From assembly GCA_035249905.1 (NCBI GenBank), contig DATFFT010000111.1, positions 27,623 through 91,622 on the forward strand: a stretch of DNA of 64,000 bases, written 5' to 3'. Source of the DNA: JAOUEA01 sp035249905 (GTDB lineage: Bacteria > Actinomycetota > UBA4738 > HRBIN12). The stretch's first letter is position 1. Each line of letters begins with the position of its first letter. The notes under the pieces are model-generated. The model did not search any database and had not been told where the DNA came from. It saw only the letters and a list, made by a program, of their open reading frames with translations. The translations under genes were made by a program, and so were the position numbers. Positions 26,783 through 35,138 of this stretch are shown in pieces.

Positions 26783-27847
26783 GTGGCGACCGAGGCCAGC
26801 GCCGCCCCATCCGACACGAGGGGAGTCCGCCCGCTGCCCGACGACGAGCTCGTCGACATGCTGCACATGCTCAAGCTGTGCCGCTACTTCGACGAGCGCA
26901 TCGAGGCGCTGTACCGCCAGGGGCGCCTTCCCGGAGCGATCTACTCCGGGCGCGGACAGGAGGGCACCCACGTGGGCACCGCCTGGGCGCTTCGCCCCGA
27001 GGACTCGTTGTTCCCGACGCATCGCGACCTGTCGGCGCAGCTCACGAAGGGACTCGATCTACGGCGCGTCATGGCTCAGTTCTGGGGGCGGATCGACGGA
27101 TACACGCGCGGACGCGACGGCAACAGCCACATCGGCGACTGGCAGGGCAACCGGACGTTCACGGTCATGTCGCACCTGCCGATCGCCTACCCGGTCGCGG
27201 TGGGAGCGGCGCTCGCGTACAAGCTCGGGGGCCGCGACAACGTCGCGCTCGCGATCTGCGGCGACGGCGCCACCTCGAACGGCCGCTGGCACGAGGCCAT
27301 CAACACCTCGGCCGTCCACCGGTTGCCGGTCGTCTGGGTCGTGAACAACAACCGGTTCGCGTACTCGACGCCGAACGAGCTCGAGTTCGCGGTGGCCACG
27401 ATCGCGGAGCGAGCCGCGGCCTACGGCATCCCCGGGGTTCGCGTCGGCGGCGGCGACGTGCTCGCGGTGTACGAGGCGACCCACGCGGCGGTCGAGCGGG
27501 CACGGGCCGGCGAAGGACCGACGCTGATCGAGTCGGTCTCGTTGCGATGGCGGGGACACGCGGGGCACGACCCGGCCAAGTACGTGCCCGAGGAGATGCT
27601 GCAGGAACACATGGCCGACGTCGATCCCGTGCGCAACTTCGAGGAGTACCTGCTCACCGAGGGCGTCATCACCAAGGAAGACGTCGAGCAGATCGAGCGG
27701 CGCGTCGAGGCGGAGTTCGAGGAGGGCTACGAGTTCGCTCTCGCGTCCCCGTTCCCCGAGCCGGGGGACGCGACGAAGGGGCTCTGGGTCGAGGACGGCT
27801 ACTGGACGAGCGAGCCCGGCCGGGGCGGCGGCACGGAGGCCGGATGA
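26783..27847 (+). CDS. pdhA: 2-oxoacid dehydrogenase E1 alpha subunit (pyruvate/acetoin type)
   Basis: A 354-residue thiamine pyrophosphate-dependent subunit that decarboxylates a 2-oxoacid and, with the beta subunit, passes the acyl group to lipoyl-E2. The TPP-binding motif is ICGDGATSNGRWHEA followed about 26 residues later by VVNNNRFAYST; SGRGQEGTHVGTAW and THRDLSAQL are also typical. GTG start at 26783 with GGGAGG upstream. The stop overlaps the ATG of the beta gene (ATGA), so the subunits are made in equal amounts. The substrate is uncertain: pyruvate or acetoin seem likelier than branched-chain 2-oxoacids because the second pair at 33 kb looks more BCKDH-like. Confidence 0.85.
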   Translation: MATEASAAPSDTRGVRPLPDDELVDMLHMLKLCRYFDERIEALYRQGRLPGAIYSGRGQEGTHVGTAWALRPEDSLFPTHRDLSAQLTKGLDLRRVMAQFWGRIDGYTRGRDGNSHIGDWQGNRTFTVMSHLPIAYPVAVGAALAYKLGGRDNVALAICGDGATSNGRWHEAINTSAVHRLPVVWVVNNNRFAYSTPNELEFAVATIAERAAAYGIPGVRVGGGDVLAVYEATHAAVERARAGEGPTLIESVSLRWRGHAGHDPAKYVPEEMLQEHMADVDPVRNFEEYLLTEGVITKEDVEQIERRVEAEFEEGYEFALASPFPEPGDATKGLWVEDGYWTSEPGRGGGTEAG

Positions 27848-28893
27848 TGGCGGCGACCGTCGACGTCGGCTCGGCAGCGGCCGGGCACGGTGCGGAACCT
27901 CGAGGCAAGCGGAGCGATGGCCAGGCCACGTACCTGATCGCGATCGCCGAGGCTCTGTGGGAAGAGATGGAGCGCGACGAGCGGGTCTACATGCTCGGCG
28001 AGGACATCGGGGTCTACGGCGGCGCGTTCAAGGTCACCGAGGGCTTCCTCGATCGGTTCGGCGCCGATCGGGTGATCGACATGCCGATCGCGGAGGAGAC
28101 GATCGTCGGCACGGCGGTCGGCTCGGCCATGGAAGGGCTTCGCCCGGTCGCGGAGTTCCAGTACGCCGACTTCATGTCCTCCGGCTTCGACTCGATCTCC
28201 ACCCTGCTCGGGCGGTACCACTACCGCTCCGGGGTTCCACTGCCGGTCGTGTTGCGGGGGCCATCGGGTGGGTACGTTCGGGCGTCCTCCTTCCACTCGG
28301 TCAATCCCGAGCCGTGGTTCGCCTACGGGGGCGGCATCAAGATCGTCGCCCCGTCGTTCCCGGCCGATGCGAAGGGCCTGATGAAGTCGGCCGTCCGAGA
28401 CGACAACCCCGTGATGTTCCTCGAGCACAAGTGGATCTACCGACGCATCAAGGAGCAGGTGCCGACCGATCCGGACTTCCTCGTTCCCATCGGCTCGGCC
28501 AACGTCCGGCGCGAGGGAACCGACGTCACGATCGTCACGTACGGCGCGTTGGTGCACAAGTCGCTCGAGGCGGCGGAGAACCTCGCGCAGCGAGGCATCT
28601 CGGCCGAGGTCGTCGATCTGCGGACGGTCTACCCGATCGACGAGGAGACGGTGCTCGCCTCGATCGCGAAGACCTCGAGGGCCCTCGTGGTGACCGAGAG
28701 CTACCGATTCGTCGGCATCGGCGCGGAGGTGGGCGCGACGATCGCCGAGAAGGCTTTCGACCAGCTCGACGCCCCCGTGACACGGCTTGCGCCCCCGAAC
28801 ATGCCGGTGCCCTTCTCCCCCACCCTCGAGGATGCGTTCCTCCCCCAGATCGCCGACATCGAACTCGCCGTCGAGGAGTTGTCCGCCTGGTGA
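27844..28893 (+). CDS. pdhB: 2-oxoacid dehydrogenase E1 beta subunit (pyruvate/acetoin type)
   Basis: A 349-residue partner of the preceding alpha subunit; together they form the alpha2beta2 E1 enzyme. Signatures are MLGEDIGVYGGAFKVTEGF, VIDMPIAEETIVGTAVGSAM with the Glu that activates TPP, VVLRGPSGGYVRASSFHS, and the C-terminal VEVVDLRTVYPIDEETVL-like block (AEVVDLRTVYPIDEETVL). Its first 25 residues are an extra non-conserved tail. The ATG lies within the ATGA overlap with the alpha gene; a second ATG three bases later is equally possible. The E2 gene follows 25 nt after its stop. Confidence 0.88.
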   Translation: MMAATVDVGSAAAGHGAEPRGKRSDGQATYLIAIAEALWEEMERDERVYMLGEDIGVYGGAFKVTEGFLDRFGADRVIDMPIAEETIVGTAVGSAMEGLRPVAEFQYADFMSSGFDSISTLLGRYHYRSGVPLPVVLRGPSGGYVRASSFHSVNPEPWFAYGGGIKIVAPSFPADAKGLMKSAVRDDNPVMFLEHKWIYRRIKEQVPTDPDFLVPIGSANVRREGTDVTIVTYGALVHKSLEAAENLAQRGISAEVVDLRTVYPIDEETVLASIAKTSRALVVTESYRFVGIGAEVGATIAEKAFDQLDAPVTRLAPPNMPVPFSPTLEDAFLPQIADIELAVEELSAW

Positions 28894-28918
28894 GAGATCC
28901 AGTTCAGGAAGGAAGCCG

Positions 28919-30274
28919 ATGACCTCGATCCAGATGCCCCAGCTCGGCGAGACGATCGTCGAGGGAACGATCCTGAAGTGGCTGAAGGCGGAGGGCGAGG
29001 AGGTCGACCGCGACGAGCCGTTGTTCGAGATCTCGACGGACAAGGTCGACACCGAGGTGCCCTCGCCGGTCGCGGGCAGGCTGACGAAGATCGTCGTGGC
29101 CGAGGGGGAGACGGTTCCGGTGGGTACCGAGCTGGCGATGATCGACTCCGGGAACGGGGAGGGTCCCGCCGACGCTTCCCCGTCCGGGGCAGCCGCGGCG
29201 TCAGCCGAGGCGCCTGCGCAGGATGCCGACGCGGGGGCAGGCACCGTCGCGCCGGACGAGACGAGCGATGCTTCCCTCGCCCCGGCCGGCGCACCCCCGG
29301 CTCCCGCGGGGGCCTCGACGTCAGAGGCACCCTCGGTTCCCGACCGAGGCCCGCGGTCGCAGATCCTCTCGCCGCTGGTCCGACGGCTGGCACAGGAGCA
29401 CGGGATCGATCTCGCGACCGTGTCCGGCACGGGCACGGGAGGCCGCATCACGAAGGCCGACGTGATGGCCGCGGTCCCGTCGGGAAGCGGGGAACGGGCC
29501 GCCGCCTCGCAGCCCGCCCCGAGCGCGCCGGCCCAGGTGGCGCCCCCGTCGATCGGGGCGGGTGCGGCGCAGGGCGAAACCGTCGAGCCCCTGTCGCACA
29601 TCCGCAAGGCGATCGCGACGCACATGCTGGCCTCGGTCAACGAGACCGCCCGCGCGTGGACCATGGTCGAGGTCGACGTCGATCACCTCGTGAAGCTCCG
29701 GGAGCGCGCGAAGGAAGGCTTCCTGGCGACCCATGGCGTCAAGCTCACCTACCTGCCGTTCGTGGTCCGCGCGACCGTCGATGCCCTGAAGGCCTTCCCG
29801 GCCGTGAACTCGCGCATCGACGGCGAGAACGTGGTGACACCTCGCGGGGTGCACATGGGCATCGCGGTGAGCTACGACGCGGGGTTGATCGTGCCGGTCA
29901 TCAAGGATGCCGATGCGATGAACAGCGTGGGCATCGCGCGGGCCATCACCGACCTCGCGGCTCGCGCACGGGCGCACCAGCTCAAGCCCGACGAGGTGCA
30001 GGGCTCGACGTTCGCGATCACGAACCCGGGCCCGTACGGCTCCCTCGTGAGCGTGCCGATCATCAACCAGCCCAACGTGGCCATCCTCGCGCTCGACGCC
30101 ATCCAGAAGCGGCCCGTGGTGGTCGAGGGCGACGCGATCGCGGTCCGCAGCGTCGTGTACGTCTCGATGTCATGGGACCATCGACTGCTCGACGGCGAGA
30201 TCGCGACGCGGTTCCTGGCTCGCGTCAAGCAGAACCTCGAGAGCTGGGACTTCGCCGAGGACCTCGGGATCTGA
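28919..30274 (+). CDS. Dihydrolipoyl acyltransferase (E2)
   Basis: A 451-residue core subunit of a 2-oxoacid dehydrogenase complex. One lipoyl domain (1-78) carries the lipoylated lysine K42 in EISTDKVDTEVPSP. An Ala/Pro/Gly-rich linker (about 80-135) follows, then a peripheral subunit-binding domain (about 140-178, ILSPLVRRLAQEHGIDL and GTGGRITKADV) that docks E1 or E3, a second linker, and the catalytic domain (about 220-451) with H421 and D425 in SWDHRLLDGE. Only one lipoyl domain and only one E2 gene exist in the window, although there are two E1 pairs. It may serve both. Start chosen at ATG 28919, with GGAAGG upstream and exact alignment to the family start. Confidence 0.93.
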   Translation: MTSIQMPQLGETIVEGTILKWLKAEGEEVDRDEPLFEISTDKVDTEVPSPVAGRLTKIVVAEGETVPVGTELAMIDSGNGEGPADASPSGAAAASAEAPAQDADAGAGTVAPDETSDASLAPAGAPPAPAGASTSEAPSVPDRGPRSQILSPLVRRLAQEHGIDLATVSGTGTGGRITKADVMAAVPSGSGERAAASQPAPSAPAQVAPPSIGAGAAQGETVEPLSHIRKAIATHMLASVNETARAWTMVEVDVDHLVKLRERAKEGFLATHGVKLTYLPFVVRATVDALKAFPAVNSRIDGENVVTPRGVHMGIAVSYDAGLIVPVIKDADAMNSVGIARAITDLAARARAHQLKPDEVQGSTFAITNPGPYGSLVSVPIINQPNVAILALDAIQKRPVVVEGDAIAVRSVVYVSMSWDHRLLDGEIATRFLARVKQNLESWDFAEDLGI

Positions 30275-30279
30275 CCGCG

Positions 30280-30978
30280 GTGCGGCGCGCCTGGCTGTTC
30301 GAACCGGCCGGCCCCGTCCGATACGAGGCCTCGAACGAAGCGATGCACGATCTCGCCGAACGTCGGCTGTCCGACGAAGCCCCGGACTCGTTGATCCTGC
30401 TCGAGCACCCGCCCGTATTCACCGCGGGCCGGCGGTCCAAGCCGGAGCACCTCGTCTGGAGCGAGCGCGAAGCCGCCGCCCGCGGCGCGGCCGTGCACCA
30501 CATCGACCGAGGGGGCTCGTTCACGTTCCACGGCCCGGGGCAGCTCGTCGGATACCCGATCCTGCACCTGGGCGTGCGGCCCGATGCCGCGGCCTACCTC
30601 CGTGCACTCGAGGACGCCGTGATCCGCACCGGGGCGTCGCTGGGGGTCGAGCTGCACCGGCGCGACGACGTGCAGACCGGCGTGTACGCGGGCGACGACA
30701 AGGTGTGTGCGATCGGGGTGCGCCTGATGCGCACCCGCGTGACGTTGCACGGGTTCGCGATCAACTGCGACACCGACCTCTCGTGGTTCGACGGCATCGT
30801 CGCGTGCGGGCTTCCCGACAACGGTGTGACGTCGCTCTCCGCGTTGTTCGATCGAGACGTCACGGTCGACGAGGTTCGGCCGATCGCACGCCGCGCCCTC
30901 GCAGACGTGTTCGGTCTCGACTACGTGCCGGCGCCCCCCGACGAGCTCGAGCGGTTCCGTTCGGCGCTGGTGGCGTGA
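30280..30978 (+). CDS. lipB: Octanoyl-[acyl-carrier protein]:protein octanoyltransferase
   Basis: A 232-residue cytosolic enzyme that moves octanoyl groups from ACP to lipoyl-domain lysines, the first step of lipoate assembly. The family motif DRGGSFTFHGPGQLVGYPIL (77-96), catalytic lysine K141 (DDKVCAIGVRL) and acyl-thioester cysteine C176 (GIVACGLPDNGVTSL) are all present. It starts at GTG 30280, 3 nt after the E2 stop, so it is cotranscribed with its substrate. LipA, the next enzyme of the pathway, lies about 5.5 kb downstream. Confidence 0.93.
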   Translation: MRRAWLFEPAGPVRYEASNEAMHDLAERRLSDEAPDSLILLEHPPVFTAGRRSKPEHLVWSEREAAARGAAVHHIDRGGSFTFHGPGQLVGYPILHLGVRPDAAAYLRALEDAVIRTGASLGVELHRRDDVQTGVYAGDDKVCAIGVRLMRTRVTLHGFAINCDTDLSWFDGIVACGLPDNGVTSLSALFDRDVTVDEVRPIARRALADVFGLDYVPAPPDELERFRSALVA

Positions 30979-30986
30979 GCCTGCGG

Positions 30987-31733
30987 TCAGCCGCGGTCGG
31001 CCACCAACGCGTACTGGGGACGGTGCTCGAGCCACCGGAGCGGCCACGCCTCGTGTGAGCGGGCCGCCCATTCCACGTCGCGCAGTCGATGGATGCGGAT
31101 CCCGGTCCACCCGGACGCGTCGACGGCCTCGATGAACGGGAGCGGTGACAACGAATCGGCCAACGGCAGCGTGTCGAGCACCTCGTCCGGATACGGGGCA
31201 TGGTGATGGTCGGCGACGCCCGTCACACGCCGGGTCGCGGTGGCGGCCGCATCCTTCAAGCGGGCGACGACTCCTTCCTGATGCCAGACGCCTTCGAACA
31301 GCACGAGCTGGCCTCCCGGCTTCGTCACCTCGCGCCACGCCCGGAGGGCTCCCACGGGGTCGGGCATCGTCCAGAGCACGTGGCGTTCCATCACGGCGTC
31401 GAACGGACCCTCGGGAGGCGTCATCGCCGACCCGACCTGGAACACGACCTCGAGCCCCCGAGAGTCGGCCTTCTCGCGGGCCCTCGACAGCATGGCCTCC
31501 GAGAGATCGAGGGCGGTGACGCGGTAGCCGAGCTCAGCCGCGAGCAGACCGACCGAGCCGGTCCCTGCGCCCGCGTCGAGGACGGCAGCAGGCGGTTCCG
31601 GCAGCACCCGCCTCATGAGGGCTCGCCACGCGGCGGCCTCCAGCGGGTCGGAGACCGCATGCGACGCGGAACGGTCGTAGGAGGCCGCGTCTCGGTCCCA
31701 GTAGTCGCGGATGCGGCCGTGGGTGTCGGTCAC
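30987..31733 (-). CDS. Class I SAM-dependent methyltransferase
   Basis: A 248-residue Rossmann-fold methyltransferase. SAM motif I is AAVLDAGAGTGSVGLLAAEL (about 45-65), followed by VTALDLSEAMLSRAREKA (motif II) and PFDAVMERHVLWTMPDP with the post-motif acidic strand. This is the UbiE/type-11 subfamily; the acceptor is unknown (small molecule, lipid or quinone). It starts with GTG and lies 27 nt after the thioredoxin gene, so it is probably the last gene of the csoR-thioredoxin-methyltransferase transcript. It converges on lipB with an 8-nt gap. Confidence 0.82.
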   Translation of the reverse strand: MTDTHGRIRDYWDRDAASYDRSASHAVSDPLEAAAWRALMRRVLPEPPAAVLDAGAGTGSVGLLAAELGYRVTALDLSEAMLSRAREKADSRGLEVVFQVGSAMTPPEGPFDAVMERHVLWTMPDPVGALRAWREVTKPGGQLVLFEGVWHQEGVVARLKDAAATATRRVTGVADHHHAPYPDEVLDTLPLADSLSPLPFIEAVDASGWTGIRIHRLRDVEWAARSHEAWPLRWLEHRPQYALVADRG

Positions 31734-31760
31734 GAGAGGTTGTCCCCGCCCCCGGATGCG

Positions 31761-32570
31761 TCAGAAGAGCCGCGCGGCGAGCTTCGGCCGATACTCGGCC
31801 ACCAGCGGGTCGTCATCGAGCGTGGCGAACACGTCGACCATCGACTCCCTCGCCGCGTCGGCGTCCTCGTCGAACGAGGCGAGCAGGCCATCGAGCGCCT
31901 CGCGCCAACGCCCGGCGGCGGCGGCCCGGCGTGCGTCGCCGATCGCACCGTCGCCCGCGCCCGCCTCCCATCTGTGCACGCGAACGATCGACATCACGCG
32001 TTCGGCCTCGGCGTCGGGGAGCAGCGGCTCCACGAGCGCTTCGGCCCCCTCGAGCTCTCCCCGGCCCGCGAGGATCCGGGCGAGGCCGATCGCCGCCTCA
32101 CCGTTCTCGGGGTCCTTCTCGAGCGCGTCGCGGTAGCCCGCCTCGGCCGACTCGAGATCCCCCGCGGTCTCTTCGGCGAGCGCCTCAACGGCCTCGACCT
32201 CGGCCTGGGTCGGCACGATCGTGTCGATGAACCGGTTCACTTCCTGCTCGGGATAGGCCCCGATGAACATGTTGACCGGCTGCCCGTCACGGAAGGCAAC
32301 CACGGTCGGTATGCCCTGGCTCTGGACGGCCTGGAGCAGGGCGTTGCCCACGGCGTTCGCGTCGACGTCGAGCTTCGCCAGCAGGAAGGCACCCTCACGC
32401 TCGGTGGCGACCTTCTCGAGGATCGGGCCGAGCGTTCGGCACGGCGCGCACCACGACGCCCACATGTCCACGACGACGGGCCGTTGCTTCGACCCCTCGA
32501 TCACGACCTGTTCGAAATCGGCGTCGGTGACGTCGACCACATGCGTGGCCGCGGTGCTCGCGTTGCTCAT
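31761..32570 (-). CDS. Thioredoxin-TPR co-chaperone (CnoX/YbbN type)
   Basis: A 269-residue cytosolic protein. An N-terminal thioredoxin domain (about 10-115) with the active site WASWCAPCRTLGP (C41, C44) and GIPTVVAFRDGQPV is fused to a helical tetratricopeptide-like region (about 120-269: ETAGDLESAEAGYRDALEKD, then GEAAIGLARILAGRGELEGA). This is the architecture of CnoX/YbbN, which protects chaperonin substrates under oxidation. The CAPC (not SQHC) site suggests real disulfide reductase activity, as in many actinobacteria. The ATG at 32570 is preferred because GGAGG lies 11 nt upstream; the in-frame ATG at 32579 leaves only 2 nt. Confidence 0.86.
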   Translation of the reverse strand: MSNASTAATHVVDVTDADFEQVVIEGSKQRPVVVDMWASWCAPCRTLGPILEKVATEREGAFLLAKLDVDANAVGNALLQAVQSQGIPTVVAFRDGQPVNMFIGAYPEQEVNRFIDTIVPTQAEVEAVEALAEETAGDLESAEAGYRDALEKDPENGEAAIGLARILAGRGELEGAEALVEPLLPDAEAERVMSIVRVHRWEAGAGDGAIGDARRAAAAGRWREALDGLLASFDEDADAARESMVDVFATLDDDPLVAEYRPKLAARLF

Positions 32571-32625
32571 GTCGACCATGTCCTCCAGCCTCTCACACGC
32601 CCATCGCTACGTCGGGTCCGCCGGC

Positions 32626-32898
32626 TCACCTCGCCAGCCTGCCGACCGCGGTCATCACCTCTTCGATGCCGGCCCCCCGGCTTCCCCCGTCGGCCGACCC
32701 GCGAAGGCACCGACGAACGTGTTCGTCGAGCAGGCCCAGGCCGACCGCCCGTAGGGCGGCCTGCACCGAGTTCAGCTGTGTGAGGACGTCGATGCAATGC
32801 GCGTCGTCGTCGATCATGCGCTGCAGACCTCTCACCTGACCTTCGATGCGCCGCAGACGATCCCGGATCGCCTTCTCGTCCATCTCGTATGCGGACAC
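32626..32898 (-). CDS. csoR: CsoR/FrmR-family metal- or thiol-sensing repressor
   Basis: A 90-residue all-helical DUF156 repressor. It starts at GTG with GAGGAGG upstream. The CsoR copper-site triad is present: C35 (DDAHCIDVLTQL), H60 and C64 (LLDEHVRRCLRG). FrmR (formaldehyde) and CstR (persulfide) members also keep two cysteines, so the inducer is not certain. It heads a minus-strand transcript that continues into the thioredoxin and methyltransferase genes. No copper ATPase or copper chaperone lies near it, which is unusual. A matching operator overlaps its own -10 box. Confidence 0.88.
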   Translation of the reverse strand: MSAYEMDEKAIRDRLRRIEGQVRGLQRMIDDDAHCIDVLTQLNSVQAALRAVGLGLLDEHVRRCLRGSADGGSRGAGIEEVMTAVGRLAR

Positions 32899-32975
32899 CC
32901 GCCCTCCTCGCCGCGCTGATCGTCGGTTGACCGCGAGTGATCGCACACCCGTCGTTCACGGTCCGACAGGCGACG

Positions 32976-32996
32976 ACTATACCATGGGGGGGTATA
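32976..32996. promoter_or_regulatory. CsoR-type operator overlapping the csoR -10 box
   Basis: The plus strand shows TATACC and GGTATA arms around a central G-rich tract, the pattern of CsoR/RcnR/FrmR operators (TACCC...GGGTA with a G/C tract). On the minus strand TATAGT (32976-32981) is a good -10 box for csoR with RNA starting near 32968. Binding here would block csoR transcription and could also affect the divergent E1 operon. Confidence 0.6.
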
Positions 32997-33077
32997 TGCC
33001 GGAACGGTCGTTCGGCCGAGGACCGAGCCGGATGCTGGGTGTATGCTCGAAACCACGGTGCGAGGGAGCTCGAGCAG

Positions 33078-34109
33078 GTGTCGACCCAGGTAGCGTCCAC
33101 CCCGCACGGGGCGCTGGGACTCAGCGACGACGACCTGCTCTCGATGTATCGCACCGTGATCACGGCCCGCCTGCTCGACGAGGCCGCGCTCCGTCAGAAC
33201 CGCATGGGCAGGGCACCGTTCGTCGTGCCGGCCGAAGGCCACGAAGCGTGCCAGGTCGGGACCGCCTGGGCCATGCGCAGGGGCGTCGACGTCTGGCTGC
33301 CTTACTACCGTGACGGCGCCGTGGTGCTCACGGCCGGGATGACGCCGTACGAGGTCTTCCTCGGCATCTTCGCGAAGGCCGACGACCCGTCGAGCGGTGG
33401 GCGGCAGATGCCGTCGCACTGGGGCCACCGCGAGCTCGGCATCATCACGGGCTCCTCCCCCATCGCGACCCAGGTCCCCCACGCCGCGGGGATCGCCTAC
33501 GCCGTGAGGTACCGCGGAGAAGACGCGGTGGTCGCGAGCTGGTTCGGCGACGGCGCTACGAGCGAGGGCGACTGGCACGAGGGGCTGAACTTCGCCGGCA
33601 TCCATCGGCTTCCGGTGATCTTCGTGTGCGAGAACAACGAGTACGCGATCAGCGTGCCCCAGTCGAAGCAGATGGCGATCGAGAACGTCGCCGACCGGGC
33701 GGCCGGATACGGGTTCCCAGGGGTGGTCGTCGACGGCAACGATGTGCTGGCCTGCTACGCGGCGATGAAACAGGCGCACGAGCGCGCGAGAGCCGGCGAT
33801 GGCCCGACCCTGATCGAGTGCAAGACATACCGCTTCCTCGGCCACACGAGCGACGACGACGACAAGACCTACCGCTCCCGCGACGAGGTCGAACAGGCGC
33901 GCGATCGAGACCCCGTGCACGTGTTCGGGGAGTACCTGCGCACCAGCGGCGTGCTCGACGACGTGGGCGCCGAAGAGCTCCGAGCCGCCGTGAAGGGCGA
34001 GATCGACGACGCCCTGTCCGCGGCATGGGAGGCTTCCGATCCCGAGCCGGCCTCCGCGATGCGGCACGTGTTCGCCGAGCCCGGCGATCCCGAGGGCGGC
34101 GGCCGTTGA
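33078..34109 (+). CDS. bkdA: 2-oxoacid dehydrogenase E1 alpha subunit, second copy (branched-chain type)
   Basis: A 343-residue TPP-dependent subunit. The TPP motif SWFGDGATSEGDWHEGLNFA followed by FVCENNEYAIS is the form typical of branched-chain 2-oxoacid dehydrogenase E1 alpha. RDGAVVLTAGMTPYEVFLGI and GRQMPSHWGHRELGI support this. It would act on 2-oxoacids of Leu, Ile and Val, whose products prime branched fatty acids. The GTG at 33078 has GGGAG about 9 nt upstream; longer in-frame starts lie in the regulatory region shared with csoR. It is coupled to its beta gene by a TTGA overlap. No E2 or E3 gene follows. Confidence 0.88.
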   Translation: MSTQVASTPHGALGLSDDDLLSMYRTVITARLLDEAALRQNRMGRAPFVVPAEGHEACQVGTAWAMRRGVDVWLPYYRDGAVVLTAGMTPYEVFLGIFAKADDPSSGGRQMPSHWGHRELGIITGSSPIATQVPHAAGIAYAVRYRGEDAVVASWFGDGATSEGDWHEGLNFAGIHRLPVIFVCENNEYAISVPQSKQMAIENVADRAAGYGFPGVVVDGNDVLACYAAMKQAHERARAGDGPTLIECKTYRFLGHTSDDDDKTYRSRDEVEQARDRDPVHVFGEYLRTSGVLDDVGAEELRAAVKGEIDDALSAAWEASDPEPASAMRHVFAEPGDPEGGGR

Positions 34110-35095
34110 CCGAGAAGAACGTCGTCACCGCGATCCGTGACGCCCTGCACGACGAGATGGCCGACGACGATCGCATCGTGCTGCTCGGCGAGGACGTGGG
34201 CAACCGCGGCGGTGTGTTCCGGATCAGCGCGGGGTGGATGGACGAATTCGGGGAAGCACGGGTGATCGACACGCCCCTGGCGGAATCGGGCCTGGTGGGC
34301 GTCGCGATCGGCATGGCCCTGCATGGCATGCTCCCGGTCGCCGAGATCCAGTTCGCGGACTTCATCCACCCCGCGTTCGACCAGATCGTGTCCGAAGCGG
34401 CGCGCATCCGCTACCGATCGAACGGTTCGTTCGGTGTCCCGCTCGTGATCCGCGCGCCCTGTGGGGGTGGCATCCACGGGGCTCTCTACCACTCGCAATC
34501 GATCGAGGCGTTCTTCGCCCATGTCCCCGGGCTCAAGGTCGTGATGCCGGCCACGCCGGCCGATGCGGCCGGCCTGCTGCGCGCCTCGATCGCCGATCCC
34601 GACCCGGTGCTCTTCCTCGAGCACAAGAAGACCTACCGGGCCATCACCGGCGACGTGCCCGAGGAGCGCCATCTCGTCCCGATCGGGAAGGCCGACGTGA
34701 AACGCGAAGGATCCGATCTGACGTGCGTGAGCTACGGGTACGCGCTGCACACGTGCCTCGACGCGGCCGGTCGCCTGCAGCAGGACGAAGGCGTCTCGGT
34801 CGAGGTGGTCGACGTCCGGACGTTGGCGCCGCTCGACACGGGAACGATCCTCGATTCGGTGCGCCGCACCTCGAAGGCGATCGTCGTGTACGAGGACAAC
34901 CGCACCTACGGCGCCGGCGCCGAGATCGTGTCGACGATCGCCGAGGAAGCGATGTTCGACCTCGATGCGCCGGTCGTTCGGATCGGGGGACCGGACGTGC
35001 CGGCGATGCCGTTCGCGGCGCCGCTCGAGCATTACTTCATGGAGCCCGAGCCCGACCAGATCTACCGACGCATGCTCGACCTGGCCCGAGCCTGA
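34106..35095 (+). CDS. bkdB: 2-oxoacid dehydrogenase E1 beta subunit, second copy (branched-chain type)
   Basis: A 329-residue beta partner of the preceding alpha subunit. Signatures: VLLGEDVGNRGGVFRIS, VIDTPLAESGLVGVAIGMAL, FADFIHPAFDQIVSEAARIR, APCGGGIHGALYHSQSIEAF and the C-terminal VEVVDVRTLAPLDTGTILDS. HSQSIEAFFAHVPGLKVVMP is typical of branched-chain enzymes. It begins with a rare TTG whose TG overlaps the alpha stop codon (TTGA), so its translation depends on coupling. Its complex must borrow E2 and E3, and the nearest candidates are the E2 at 28.9 kb and lpdA at 25.4 kb. Confidence 0.9.
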   Translation: MTEKNVVTAIRDALHDEMADDDRIVLLGEDVGNRGGVFRISAGWMDEFGEARVIDTPLAESGLVGVAIGMALHGMLPVAEIQFADFIHPAFDQIVSEAARIRYRSNGSFGVPLVIRAPCGGGIHGALYHSQSIEAFFAHVPGLKVVMPATPADAAGLLRASIADPDPVLFLEHKKTYRAITGDVPEERHLVPIGKADVKREGSDLTCVSYGYALHTCLDAAGRLQQDEGVSVEVVDVRTLAPLDTGTILDSVRRTSKAIVVYEDNRTYGAGAEIVSTIAEEAMFDLDAPVVRIGGPDVPAMPFAAPLEHYFMEPEPDQIYRRMLDLARA

Positions 35096-35138
35096 CCTCG
35101 ACCCGAAGGCGGTCAGGTCTCGACGGCGGGCTCCATCC

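Noticed and set aside
24223..28893. Complete glycine cleavage operon around gcvT
   Set aside because: gcvT and lpdA are present, but no gcvH (lipoyl H protein) or gcvP was found; the neighbours are E1 and E2 genes of 2-oxoacid dehydrogenases.
32626..32898. Copper-resistance operon led by csoR
   Set aside because: The genes downstream encode a thioredoxin-TPR protein and a methyltransferase, with no CopA or CopZ, so copper resistance cannot be claimed from the context.
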